Shown: piece by piece, positions 15,255-22,685 of the stretch
Numbering within the stretch: position 1 is the first letter of the stretch
Layout: each line of letters begins with the position of its first letter
Virus record (IMG/VR): IMGVR_UViG_3300020183_000007
Coordinates: 115,609 to 179,608 of that record
DNA length: 64,000 bases
Source of the DNA: a virus
Reading direction: 5' to 3' (one strand)
The notes under the pieces: model-generated
The model's database searches: none
What the model saw: the letters and a program-made list of their open reading frames with translations, nothing else
What the model was told of the DNA's origin: nothing
Made by a program: the position numbers and the translations under genes

Positions 15255-15508
15255 TTATTGTTACGGACAATCCAAATCACGCTGCAATCCTTTCTCATCG
15301 TAAGCCTGGTTATTTAGTTATGAAAGATAATTCTGTTATTAAATTTGACGAACTTTTATATTTTAATGACAATACAGAATGGATTGACCAGCAACCACCT
15401 TTTTATTATTATTGGAATAAAGCTGAAAATTTTCGTTCTGGAGTTTCTGTTTCCAATGTTCGATATATCTACTTTAAAGATGATCGAATATCCGAGGCTA
15501 GCATATAA
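15251..15508 (+). CDS. Small beta-rich protein (85 aa)
   Basis: It is coupled to the preceding gene through an ATGA overlap. It is rich in aromatic residues with several short strands (PGYLVMKDNSVIKFDEL). No membrane segment or motif is recognised. The stop lies 11 bases before tRNA-Ile. Confidence 0.6.
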   Translation: MIIVTDNPNHAAILSHRKPGYLVMKDNSVIKFDELLYFNDNTEWIDQQPPFYYYWNKAENFRSGVSVSNVRYIYFKDDRISEASI

Positions 15509-15519
15509 ATTATTTGCTA

Positions 15520-15591
15520 GCCCTCGTCGTCTACTGGTTAAGACCCGACTCTTATAAAGTCGTTAAGGTGGTTCAATTCCACCCGGGGGTA
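15520..15591 (+). tRNA. tRNA-Ile(UAU)
   Basis: The acceptor GCCCTCG/CGGGGGT has G-T pairs at both the first and fifth positions. The anticodon stem CGACT/AGTCG has loop CTTATAA, giving UAU for AUA. The T arm is GGTGG-TTCAATT-CCACC. It supplies a codon that is rare in many actinobacteria but expected in this A+T-rich genome. Confidence 0.9.
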
Positions 15592-15593
15592 CA

Positions 15594-15857
15594 ATGAATC
15601 CTTTACAATATTTTGATGAAGAATATTCTTCATTTGAAAAATCTATTAATACTGTTCTTTCTATTTTGATGCAATCTCATGACATATACGCAAAGATACA
15701 GACCATACAAAAAAGAATAAAAGCTGTTGATGAAAATAGCAAGCTTTCATTTCATGAAATGTCTTGTTTTTTAGATGATTTATCTCTTTTATCATCTTTG
15801 TCTTCCGAACTTTTATCTTCTATAGAAAAAATTAAATCTTCAATAGTTTTTAGATAG
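15594..15857 (+). CDS. Small coiled-coil protein (87 aa)
   Basis: The ATG lies two bases after tRNA-Ile. The helical protein has heptad-like Leu/Ile spacing (AKIQTIQKRIKAVDEN and LSSLSSELLSSIEKIKSS), probably a two-helix coiled coil. No other motif is seen. The WhiB gene starts seven bases downstream. Confidence 0.6.
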   Translation: MNPLQYFDEEYSSFEKSINTVLSILMQSHDIYAKIQTIQKRIKAVDENSKLSFHEMSCFLDDLSLLSSLSSELLSSIEKIKSSIVFR

Positions 15858-15864
15858 GAATTTA

Positions 15865-16314
15865 ATGAATTCTAATCCTGTTTCCCGTAGAAGTTTGCCT
15901 AAAAATATTGCTGACATTTACGATTCTTTTACCGATTTAACTTCTAAATGGAGAGAAAATGCTTTATGTAAAAATAGCGTTCTTTCTATGGAAGATTTCT
16001 TTTCTATCAATAGTGATAAAAAATCTGTCTATTCAGCTTCAAAAGCTATATCAATGTGTAATTCTTGTCCCGTTCAAGTTGAATGCCTACATGAATCTAT
16101 GAAATATAATTACGATGGCGTTTGGGGTGGGACACTATATCGTCAACGTATATATTTCATTAGAAACTATCTCAATAATGATCTTGCTAATCTGACTATG
16201 GAAAAAGCTAAAGAGTTCGTTCAAATGGCCAAAATCCAAAATCTTACACTTTTTAAAATTAAACGTAAATATCGCAGAAAGGCTGTACAGAAAGATGACT
16301 TACTTTCGCAATGA
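15865..16314 (+). CDS. WhiB-family iron-sulfur transcription factor
   Basis: A 149-aa protein with the four-Cys WhiB pattern: C35, C65, C68, C74 (C-x29-C-x2-C-x5-C). After it comes GVWGGT, the conserved beta-turn, and a basic C-terminal region (KIKRKYRRKA) for DNA contact. WhiB proteins carry a [4Fe-4S] cluster and partner with the host housekeeping sigma factor. They are known only from actinobacteria and their phages. Phage versions can shut down a host WhiB programme or exclude superinfection (TM4 WhiB is the known precedent). The gap between the first two Cys is longer than usual. It is followed with a 20-base overlap by the next gene. Confidence 0.88.
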   Translation: MNSNPVSRRSLPKNIADIYDSFTDLTSKWRENALCKNSVLSMEDFFSINSDKKSVYSASKAISMCNSCPVQVECLHESMKYNYDGVWGGTLYRQRIYFIRNYLNNDLANLTMEKAKEFVQMAKIQNLTLFKIKRKYRRKAVQKDDLLSQ

Positions 16315-17071
16315 CGATGATCTCTTTGATTATGACCCAGAGACAGATACCGATACAGAAGAAAGTGTTTCTGATTCACCTCAATCAGAACAACACTTTT
16401 CATCATCCTCGAACAAAAACAAAACTTTAGAAGATTTCATTTCTTCTGCTAAAGAATTCATAAATGAAATATCTTCAACTGAAATTTCTGCAATTGATGA
16501 GCGAAAGGTAAAACTTGCTACTAGTTTCCATGATGCTACTGCATTATATCATGAAAAAGTTCAAACTCCTGCTTACACTAAATCAGTAAGTATTGTTCTA
16601 AATACTTTGACTAATGGAGACTTTACTAAAATTCTAATGTTCAATCATAAAGAAGCTCTTATTCTTCAAAGACTTCGTTATTTATCTATGATGAATAAAA
16701 TTTTTTCTCAGTCAAATTTAGATCAAAGCGTTATTAAGGAACTCTTTGAATTTATGAATGTAGAATATTCCGTTGAACATGTGCAAATATTTTATTCTTC
16801 TTCTGTCAATATTTCTCGTTTTTGTTTAAATCTTGATAGACTTATATACAAATATTTGGGTGAAAAACTTAATCTTCCCATTAAACAAGAATTGCTTGAT
16901 GACACTTATATAAACGAACCAGATAAGTTTTTTGCTCAGCTTAATACTTCTGTTGTTGACGATTATGCATCTCAATCATATGGTTCTCTTTATGCTGAAA
17001 TGGCAAATGATGGTATTTTGCAAGGTCTTTCTAATATTTATAATATACCATTCAATTATAAGGCTAATTGA
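16295..17071 (+). CDS. Unknown soluble helical protein (258 aa)
   Basis: It overlaps the end of the WhiB gene. The N-terminal 45 residues are acidic and Ser-rich, probably disordered (DYDPETDTDTEESVSD). The rest is mostly helical with no membrane segment. No known motif is found. It is translationally coupled to the M50-like protease gene (TGATG). Confidence 0.55.
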   Translation: MTYFRNDDDLFDYDPETDTDTEESVSDSPQSEQHFSSSSNKNKTLEDFISSAKEFINEISSTEISAIDERKVKLATSFHDATALYHEKVQTPAYTKSVSIVLNTLTNGDFTKILMFNHKEALILQRLRYLSMMNKIFSQSNLDQSVIKELFEFMNVEYSVEHVQIFYSSSVNISRFCLNLDRLIYKYLGEKLNLPIKQELLDDTYINEPDKFFAQLNTSVVDDYASQSYGSLYAEMANDGILQGLSNIYNIPFNYKAN

Positions 17072-17532
17072 TGAAAAAAATAAAGCTTATTTTTCGTAAA
17101 GTTCCTAAAATTACATGGACTATATTTACTGCTTCCGCAGTGGCAGCAGTTAATTATTCTATAATTCACAGTTCATTTGTATTTTTCGCCATGCTTGTTT
17201 TATTTACTCATGAAATAGCTCATTATTTTATGGCCAAAAAGCTTGGTTCCAACCCATCTTTTCCTCTTTTTATACCACTGCCATTATTTGCTATAGCCTT
17301 TACTAGGGTTCCAGGTTTATCCAATGAGTCACAAATAAAAGTAGCCCTTTCGGGTCCTCTTGTAGGATTTTTAACTGCTTTTGTTTTATTTCTTTTAAAT
17401 ATTATTTTTAACTTCACTACTACAATAGGTCTCGCTGTATTAGCTATCGGTGAACTCTTTTTCAATTTTATGGGAACTGATGGCGCAAAATACCGAACCG
17501 CAAAAAGGAATATTGCATTATGCATCTCTTAA
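17071..17532 (+). CDS. Site-2-protease-like (M50) membrane metalloprotease
   Basis: A 153-aa protein with three or four membrane helices. HEIAH (47-51), in LVLFTHEIAHYFMAKKLG, is the HExxH zinc motif inside a membrane helix, as in site-2 proteases. The later NFMGTDGAKYRTAKR resembles the NxxPxxPLDG third-ligand motif with its Asp. A middle helix begins LSGPLVGFL, as in the M50 family. Such enzymes cut membrane-spanning regulators such as anti-sigma factors. It is short for the family, close to the minimal core without a PDZ domain. The ATG at 17071 overlaps the preceding stop. The substrate is unknown. Confidence 0.75.
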   Translation: MKKIKLIFRKVPKITWTIFTASAVAAVNYSIIHSSFVFFAMLVLFTHEIAHYFMAKKLGSNPSFPLFIPLPLFAIAFTRVPGLSNESQIKVALSGPLVGFLTAFVLFLLNIIFNFTTTIGLAVLAIGELFFNFMGTDGAKYRTAKRNIALCIS

Positions 17533-17729
17533 TACTTCCCTTTATTTTAGCTGGTGTAAGTGCTAAGGTCATTAATAATAGACTGAAAAACAAAACCCCA
17601 GAAAAACAAATTGATATTATATTGGCTAGTTTCTTTACCACAGTAACACCACAACACTTTGGGGAATTCAATGAAAATATCCAAAATTCAAATAAAACAT
17701 CAAGAAGAAAGAGACAAAATACGCACTAA
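17520..17729 (+). CDS. Small basic protein with N-terminal hydrophobic segment (69 aa)
   Basis: It overlaps the protease gene by 13 bases. It has a short hydrophobic N-terminus (LLILPFILAGVSA), then a Lys/Arg-rich tail (SNKTSRRKRQNTH). It could be a secreted or membrane-associated peptide, perhaps linked to the M50 protease. The next gene overlaps it by 59 bases in another frame, so one of the two may not be real. Confidence 0.4.
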   Translation: MHLLILPFILAGVSAKVINNRLKNKTPEKQIDIILASFFTTVTPQHFGEFNENIQNSNKTSRRKRQNTH

Positions 17730-17931
17730 AATATCTAACTTTTTGGAAAATTCTTATTTTGACATACAGAGTCTCACTCCGGGAGCTGCAATAGACGAAC
17801 AGTATTTGGCTAGGGTACTTACAAAGTTAGCGATAGGATCTGCCACTGTATGGTGGTCTATACTAGAAATCAAAGATTTTATTGTTCTTCGTAAACTCAC
17901 TAAAGGAGTTAAACGTGACATATCCCAATAA
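17671..17931 (+). CDS. Unknown small protein (86 aa)
   Basis: The ATG at 17671 opens a basic helical protein with a short hydrophobic C-terminal half (AIGSATVWWSILEIKDFIVL). It overlaps both neighbours (17520-17729 and the GTG start at 17915). Its ribosome site is GGGGAATTC. No motif is recognised. Confidence 0.5.
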   Translation: MKISKIQIKHQEERDKIRTKISNFLENSYFDIQSLTPGAAIDEQYLARVLTKLAIGSATVWWSILEIKDFIVLRKLTKGVKRDISQ

Positions 17932-18319
17932 TCTTCCGCCATCTTCTAAAATCGCTATGGACAATTTCAACTTTTCTTTCTCAATGGCTAATAAAGCTAG
18001 TGTTGAAATACAAAAATCTTATGATGCCATTTCAGAAAGAATTCAAGCTATCGTAGAATCTGAAAAGTTTTATGTTTCTGGCATTCCTGTTCTCAAAAAT
18101 ATTCTTATGCTTGGCGGCACTAAGAATGATCTTAAAAAACTAGCCAAAGCTTTATCTCGTTTGGCGGATCTTGTTGATGTCCATGAAACTCTTGAAGGCA
18201 AAATGAGTCTTGTTAAAGTTATTAATGATGATCCTCATTGGTTTGCTTGGGCTTTTGGTGATTTTTCCAAAGACGTTGATGTGGGCATTGACAAGATTTT
18301 TAAAGAATTAGACAATTAA
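17915..18319 (+). CDS. Unknown helical protein (134 aa)
   Basis: A GTG start has AAAGGAG at ideal spacing and overlaps the previous stop by 17 bases. The protein is helical; the segment KASVEIQKSYDAISERIQ and the C-terminal half are amphipathic. No motif is known. It directly precedes the ubiquitin-like locus and may be co-transcribed with it. Confidence 0.6.
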   Translation: MTYPNNLPPSSKIAMDNFNFSFSMANKASVEIQKSYDAISERIQAIVESEKFYVSGIPVLKNILMLGGTKNDLKKLAKALSRLADLVDVHETLEGKMSLVKVINDDPHWFAWAFGDFSKDVDVGIDKIFKELDN

Positions 18320-18339
18320 ATTTATTTAAGGATTAAACA

Positions 18340-19773
18340 ATGAGCAATGTACAATATTCTTTTGTTTCAACAGAAGAAGGGCATCTTACTTTTCGTTCTT
18401 CTGTTAATTCTTTTGGTCTAGACCATGTTACTGATAAGGACATGGTTTCTTTTTATACATCTTTCTCTAATTATGCCTACATTGATACTGGATTGATGCC
18501 TGTTGATGGTTCAGGTTTATTAGCTCTTCGTTCCGCTGGCAATCATACCCAAATTGTTTATCAACATAAACCAGGTATGTATTATATTAACTGGGGTTCG
18601 CATGAGGGTGACAAGGATGCTGTTAAGTATTATGTTGCTCAACCTTATCGCATTGTTATTGCCGACCTTGTAGATGGAAACATTTACGGTGCAAGAACAT
18701 TCTATACACCAATTCCTGTCACTTATCCTGATATACCACTCTATCACGTTAATCTTCCAAATATTAATTGCAAAGGGTATCGTGGCAATGCAGTAGGCTG
18801 GATTTGTTTGTACCATACTGAAGATATAACAAATTATCCTTTTGGAGAAAAGCTTGCCAAAGTTCTTGATCGTTGTTCTGGTACTGAAGCTTACAACGAT
18901 ATTAATATGAATGAAACTGATGGTCCTCGTTTCTATTCCGAAAACGAAAAACCAAGTTTTCTTCATGATCCTTTTGAATGGCAAGAATATTCTCATAAGT
19001 ATGGATATGAATGGACTCTTGATCCCGACCTATGGATCCCTGTTTTAGTTAAAAATCGCGACGATCAAGGCAAACACGATTATAGTGGTCAGCCATTAAC
19101 TTTGGCTGATGCTATTACTGGTAATTATTCTGTTTATTATTCCGATACTGTCATACCCAAACCTGTTAATCAAATACTTCGCTCTGACTATTCTCTTCCT
19201 TCTTCTAAAGTTTTTGCTTGGTTTAAACAAGCTTACAATTCTTCTACCACTCAATCTCCTGTTATTAATGTCATTGAAAAATCTCAAACTATTAAAGTAG
19301 ATCAAAGCAATGCCCAACCAGTATTTGTACCAGAAGAAGATGTATCAGAAGAAGATGTATGGTACTGTGACAACTGTCAAGAAACCTTTTCAGTTCATGA
19401 TTGTACTCCAAATACCACATATCATTCTGCCTTTATTTGCGCTCATTGCTTTGAAGATAAATACGTTTATGCTTTAAATACTAACGATTATCATCATGCC
19501 GAATCTGAAAATATGTTGTGGTTAGCTATTTCGGATGCTTGGATCTATCTTCCCAAGGCATCTCCTGAAACCTACAAATATTGTAGCGATTGTGATACTG
19601 GTATCTATATAACTCACCAAAAATTTGATGAATTCCATATGGCTCCCAAAGAAGCAGATTTACCTGAAACTTGTCTTTCTTGTTATGAACAATTTCAAGC
19701 TCAACAACATAACTATGAAAATTCTTTAATAGCTTTAGATGAAACGCCAGAAGAAAATACAACGCCTTTTTGA
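18340..19773 (+). CDS. E2-like (UBC-fold, PRTRC-B/Prok-E2-D-type) protein with zinc fingers
   Basis: A 477-aa protein. Residues about 1-170 are beta-rich. LPN-IN (L139-P140-N141) and, 13 residues on, GWICL with C156 mirror the HPN and catalytic-Cys region of ubiquitin-conjugating enzymes (there N-x7-C), with an insert of seven residues. PYRIVIADLVDG before it and the order relative to the next two genes match PRTRC protein B (Prok-E2 family D) next to PRTRC protein A (JAB) and ThiF. The C-terminal part has paired CxxC sets (from C343: YCDNC, ICAHC; then YCSDC, CLSC), i.e. zinc fingers that could act like a ligase or adaptor. It should accept a Ubl thioester from the E1-like protein; this is an inference from the motif and context. 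Confidence 0.5.
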   Translation: MSNVQYSFVSTEEGHLTFRSSVNSFGLDHVTDKDMVSFYTSFSNYAYIDTGLMPVDGSGLLALRSAGNHTQIVYQHKPGMYYINWGSHEGDKDAVKYYVAQPYRIVIADLVDGNIYGARTFYTPIPVTYPDIPLYHVNLPNINCKGYRGNAVGWICLYHTEDITNYPFGEKLAKVLDRCSGTEAYNDINMNETDGPRFYSENEKPSFLHDPFEWQEYSHKYGYEWTLDPDLWIPVLVKNRDDQGKHDYSGQPLTLADAITGNYSVYYSDTVIPKPVNQILRSDYSLPSSKVFAWFKQAYNSSTTQSPVINVIEKSQTIKVDQSNAQPVFVPEEDVSEEDVWYCDNCQETFSVHDCTPNTTYHSAFICAHCFEDKYVYALNTNDYHHAESENMLWLAISDAWIYLPKASPETYKYCSDCDTGIYITHQKFDEFHMAPKEADLPETCLSCYEQFQAQQHNYENSLIALDETPEENTTPF

Positions 19774-19826
19774 TATGACAAACATAAATATACAAATAAT
19801 TAAAATATTAATATTTAGGAGAAATA

Positions 19827-21530
19827 ATGTCTGAACAACTAGCTCTTCCTCTTGAGCAAAACGAAGAAGAATATCTTACATTGGAAGATCTTAATCCTCT
19901 TTGGATTACTCCTGATGGTCTTCCAACTTTTATGGCAGATAGATCTGACATTTGTGAATGTATTGAGTCTTTTGGTTTTAGCATTTATTATATTATTGCT
20001 AACGAAGCAAAAGAAATTAAGCCTACAAATACTTCTTCTCACTACACTGGTACTGTTACATACAATAATACCAATAAAACAGCTGCCATAACTCCTGTTC
20101 CTGTTATCGTTAGGTCTTCTCAAATCTATCGTGTTGTTAACAATTTTGTTGGTCGTTCTGTTGCGGCTGTTCGCCCAGAACTTACAAGCGATTTTGTTGA
20201 TATGGAAGAGGAGGCTATTTACAACATGCCTCCAATTCCTTATATTCTCATTGAAAAGCTTGATCAATTCTTTAGACTTGTTGAAGCTCAACATGGTACA
20301 GAATCTATCGTGATGCTTACATTTGACCAAGACAAACAGGAATCTGACGGCTGGGGCATACTTGTTCCCGATCAGTCCAATACTTCTGTTCACTGCAATT
20401 ACGATCCAGACAGTATCGCTCAGATTAAACCCGACAATGTCCTCATCGTTGGCTCTGCGCATAGTCATCCTGGAATGAGCGCTTATGCTTCTGGGACTGA
20501 TCATGCAGATCAAGCTGATTTTGATGGTATTCACATTACTTTTGGCTGGCAAAAATCTGTAAACAACGGTGCAACTCAATATTATATTGAAATGCAAATG
20601 GCTGGAAAAGCTTACAAGCTTGATCCAGAAGATGTTTTTGAAGGTTACAATATTGATAGGGCCCCAGATCCTGAAGTTGTAGGATGGACTGATAAAGTAA
20701 AAAAAGTCAACCCCCCCAGTACGGGGGGTACAGTAACGGCAGTTCCTGGGCAACCTCTGCCCCAACCCCAGGCTCCTATTCAGGCTACTACGGTGGGTGG
20801 ACCCAGTAGTAAAAAGCTTACTGGTTATATCAATTATTCCTCTCATATGTTAAATATTATAGATGAGACTATAAGTTATGAACACAAAGCTATTCTTGTT
20901 TGCGAAGTAACTCCTGCAAATGATAAAACTAAGTTTCATTGTCCATCTTGCTTTTCTTATCTTCCTATCAGTTCTATAACTCGTGATTATTGTTGTTCTT
21001 TTTGTGACGTTCCCTTGTGTCTTCCGGACACTTCAATAGATCAAATAGTTTATGATATATCTAAATATTGTGAAGAAAGAAATATTTCTCAAGACGCTGT
21101 TTTATATATGCTCACTAAAGATATTCAAAATGAATACATGATTTTGAGACTTACTCCAGAGCTAATTACTGATTATCTTGATTATCAATGGCCAAAAAAT
21201 AATTCTCCTATTAATGATGAACAGCTTACTCTTTGTTGTTCTCAAACTAAAGATCAATGTTTTTGTGAAGTTCAAATTCTAACTATGGATACTTTTGATT
21301 TTGATAATTTTATGGGGAATTCTGATGTTTATTCACAACATTCTGATTGCTGGAAGTGTGAGCATTATTACACAGCTCACTGCCCTAGATACATAGATCT
21401 TGTAACCACTTTTATGTCTTCTCCTGACAAGAAAGAACCAAAGCAATATTCTGAAACTATTGTTTCAGACGGTTGTGCATATTATAAAGACATATATGCA
21501 TATGAAAGAGATACATATGAACCCCACTGA
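19827..21530 (+). CDS. JAMM/MPN metalloprotease (PRTRC-A-like) with zinc fingers
   Basis: A 567-aa protein. H212-S-H214-P, then S222-G-T-D225, is the JAMM zinc motif HxHPx6SxxD, seen in Rpn11/AMSH deubiquitinases and prokaryotic JAB proteins. A Pro-rich linker (about 290-320) leads to a C-terminal region with several cysteine pairs (FHCPSCF, CCSFC, LCCS, HSDCWKCEHYY). Its job is probably to trim the Ubl precursor or remove the Ubl from targets. It lies after the E2-like gene and overlaps the ThiF/E1-like gene by 14 bases. Ribosome site AGGAGAAA. It is longer than typical JAB proteins because of the zinc-finger tail. Confidence 0.8.
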   Translation: MSEQLALPLEQNEEEYLTLEDLNPLWITPDGLPTFMADRSDICECIESFGFSIYYIIANEAKEIKPTNTSSHYTGTVTYNNTNKTAAITPVPVIVRSSQIYRVVNNFVGRSVAAVRPELTSDFVDMEEEAIYNMPPIPYILIEKLDQFFRLVEAQHGTESIVMLTFDQDKQESDGWGILVPDQSNTSVHCNYDPDSIAQIKPDNVLIVGSAHSHPGMSAYASGTDHADQADFDGIHITFGWQKSVNNGATQYYIEMQMAGKAYKLDPEDVFEGYNIDRAPDPEVVGWTDKVKKVNPPSTGGTVTAVPGQPLPQPQAPIQATTVGGPSSKKLTGYINYSSHMLNIIDETISYEHKAILVCEVTPANDKTKFHCPSCFSYLPISSITRDYCCSFCDVPLCLPDTSIDQIVYDISKYCEERNISQDAVLYMLTKDIQNEYMILRLTPELITDYLDYQWPKNNSPINDEQLTLCCSQTKDQCFCEVQILTMDTFDFDNFMGNSDVYSQHSDCWKCEHYYTAHCPRYIDLVTTFMSSPDKKEPKQYSETIVSDGCAYYKDIYAYERDTYEPH

Positions 21531-22281
21531 TTCCAAACGTTTCATTCTTGTTGGCGCTGGAGGAATCGGCACTTGGCTTGCCGCTGGTCTTGTTCGCCTT
21601 CTTGAATGGAAGTTTCCCAATTCTGCTCTTATCATTGTAGATGGCGATACTTACGAAGAAAAAAACAAAGAGCGTCAAGATTTTACTAAGCTCGGCAATA
21701 AAGCCGTTGTCAAAGCTACAGAATTAGTTCCACAATTTCCCAAAACTACAATTATCCCCGTTGCTAAATGGGTTGTTGATGATAATTTTTCTGGAATTGC
21801 GGACGAACAAAGTCCTAAAATTAAAGCTAGTGATCTTATCAGAGAAAACGATGTTATTTTTGCTGTAGTTGACAATTTTGCTGCAAGAAAAATACTTTTT
21901 GATGCCGCAACAAAACTTAATAACGTTGACGTTTTTACAGGCGGAAATGACGATGCTTTATTTGGTTCTATTTATCATTATCAGAAACGCGATGGCGTAG
22001 AGATTACTGTTCATCCAGCTGAATTTCATCCAGAATATCATAATCCTCCAGATAAAAATCCTGGTGAACTCAGCTGCCAACAGCGTTCTCAAATTGAAGG
22101 CGGAACACAGCTTCTTGCTACTAATATGGCGGTTGCATCTTTTATTCTGGGTAGGGTTCAGAAAATTATAGTGTCCAATCAGAGTCCGGAAGAAACAGAA
22201 ATTTTCTTCGATCTGGGCATAGGCAAATCTGAGCCGTACAACAGAATGCATTCATCCCTGAATGAAACAATTACAGTATAA
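21517..22281 (+). CDS. ThiF/E1-like adenylyltransferase (PRTRC ThiF-like)
   Basis: A 254-aa protein. GAGGIG (13-18) is the nucleotide-binding loop. D42-G-D44 and N50-K-E-R53-Q54 match the D.D...N..RQ signature of ThiF/MoeB/E1 enzymes, which adenylate the C-terminal Gly of a ubiquitin-like protein. The only cysteine lies in ELSCQQRSQIEGGTQ, corresponding to the SCS...ALE.Q segment of PRTRC ThiF proteins, and is a candidate thioester site. The ATG at 21517 has AAAGAG upstream and overlaps the JAMM gene. The Ubl gene follows 21 bases later, so enzyme and substrate are encoded together. Confidence 0.82.
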   Translation: MNPTDSKRFILVGAGGIGTWLAAGLVRLLEWKFPNSALIIVDGDTYEEKNKERQDFTKLGNKAVVKATELVPQFPKTTIIPVAKWVVDDNFSGIADEQSPKIKASDLIRENDVIFAVVDNFAARKILFDAATKLNNVDVFTGGNDDALFGSIYHYQKRDGVEITVHPAEFHPEYHNPPDKNPGELSCQQRSQIEGGTQLLATNMAVASFILGRVQKIIVSNQSPEETEIFFDLGIGKSEPYNRMHSSLNETITV

Positions 22282-22302
22282 TATAAAATAGGAGATATTA
22301 CA

Positions 22303-22557
22303 ATGGAAACCTCAAGTAGCAGTGAAGGACAGCCAAGCCGTTCTTCCGGTATGGCCAATATTCGTTATGGCGTTTACAATCAGCCTAGCAATATTGCCGG
22401 TAAGTCAATCAAGGAAGTTCGTGAGCAATTCAGCAAGATTTGGGGAATCCCCAATGATGCTGTCGCATACTGTGGCAAAGATAAGCTTGACGAGAACGCA
22501 GTAATTCAACCTGGTCAGAACGTCGAATTTCACCGTCGTGCTGGCGAGAAGGGCTGA
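22303..22557 (+). CDS. Small ubiquitin-like (beta-grasp, PRTRC-C-like) protein ending in Gly
   Basis: An 84-aa protein. A Ser-rich leader of 17 residues precedes a beta-grasp-like order: strand (NIRYGVYN), helix (KSIKEVREQFSKIWGI), strand and turn (AVAYCGKDKL), then PGQNVEFHRRAGEKG. The end resembles PRTRC protein C, which ends RAVGTKG or similar. The terminal Gly would be adenylated by the ThiF/E1-like protein upstream without proteolysis. Ribosome site TAGGAGATATT. A strong terminator follows at 22597. The Ubl fold is predicted from pattern, not searched. Confidence 0.68.
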   Translation: METSSSSEGQPSRSSGMANIRYGVYNQPSNIAGKSIKEVREQFSKIWGIPNDAVAYCGKDKLDENAVIQPGQNVEFHRRAGEKG

Positions 22558-22596
22558 TTACTCATATACGAACAGTTGTTTCTAACACTGTTCGGT

Positions 22597-22636
22597 AGGG
22601 GGAGGATACTCTTTATGGGTATCCTCCCCCTCTCAT
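22597..22636 (+). terminator. Intrinsic terminator after the Ubl gene
   Basis: A perfect 13-bp stem (22597-22609 with 22619-22631) around a nine-base loop, followed by CTCATTTA. It ends the E2-JAMM-E1-Ubl transcript before the AAA+ gene. Confidence 0.85.
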
Positions 22637-22685
22637 TTACTTCATTATTTAAAAATCCTACAACTAATATTACGGTGATAAGATA

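Noticed and set aside
19839-20846. Long antisense frame (335 aa) opposite the JAMM gene
   Set aside because: It is a shadow of the sense coding sequence: no ribosome site, no promoter, Arg/Asn/Ser-rich composition and no domain.
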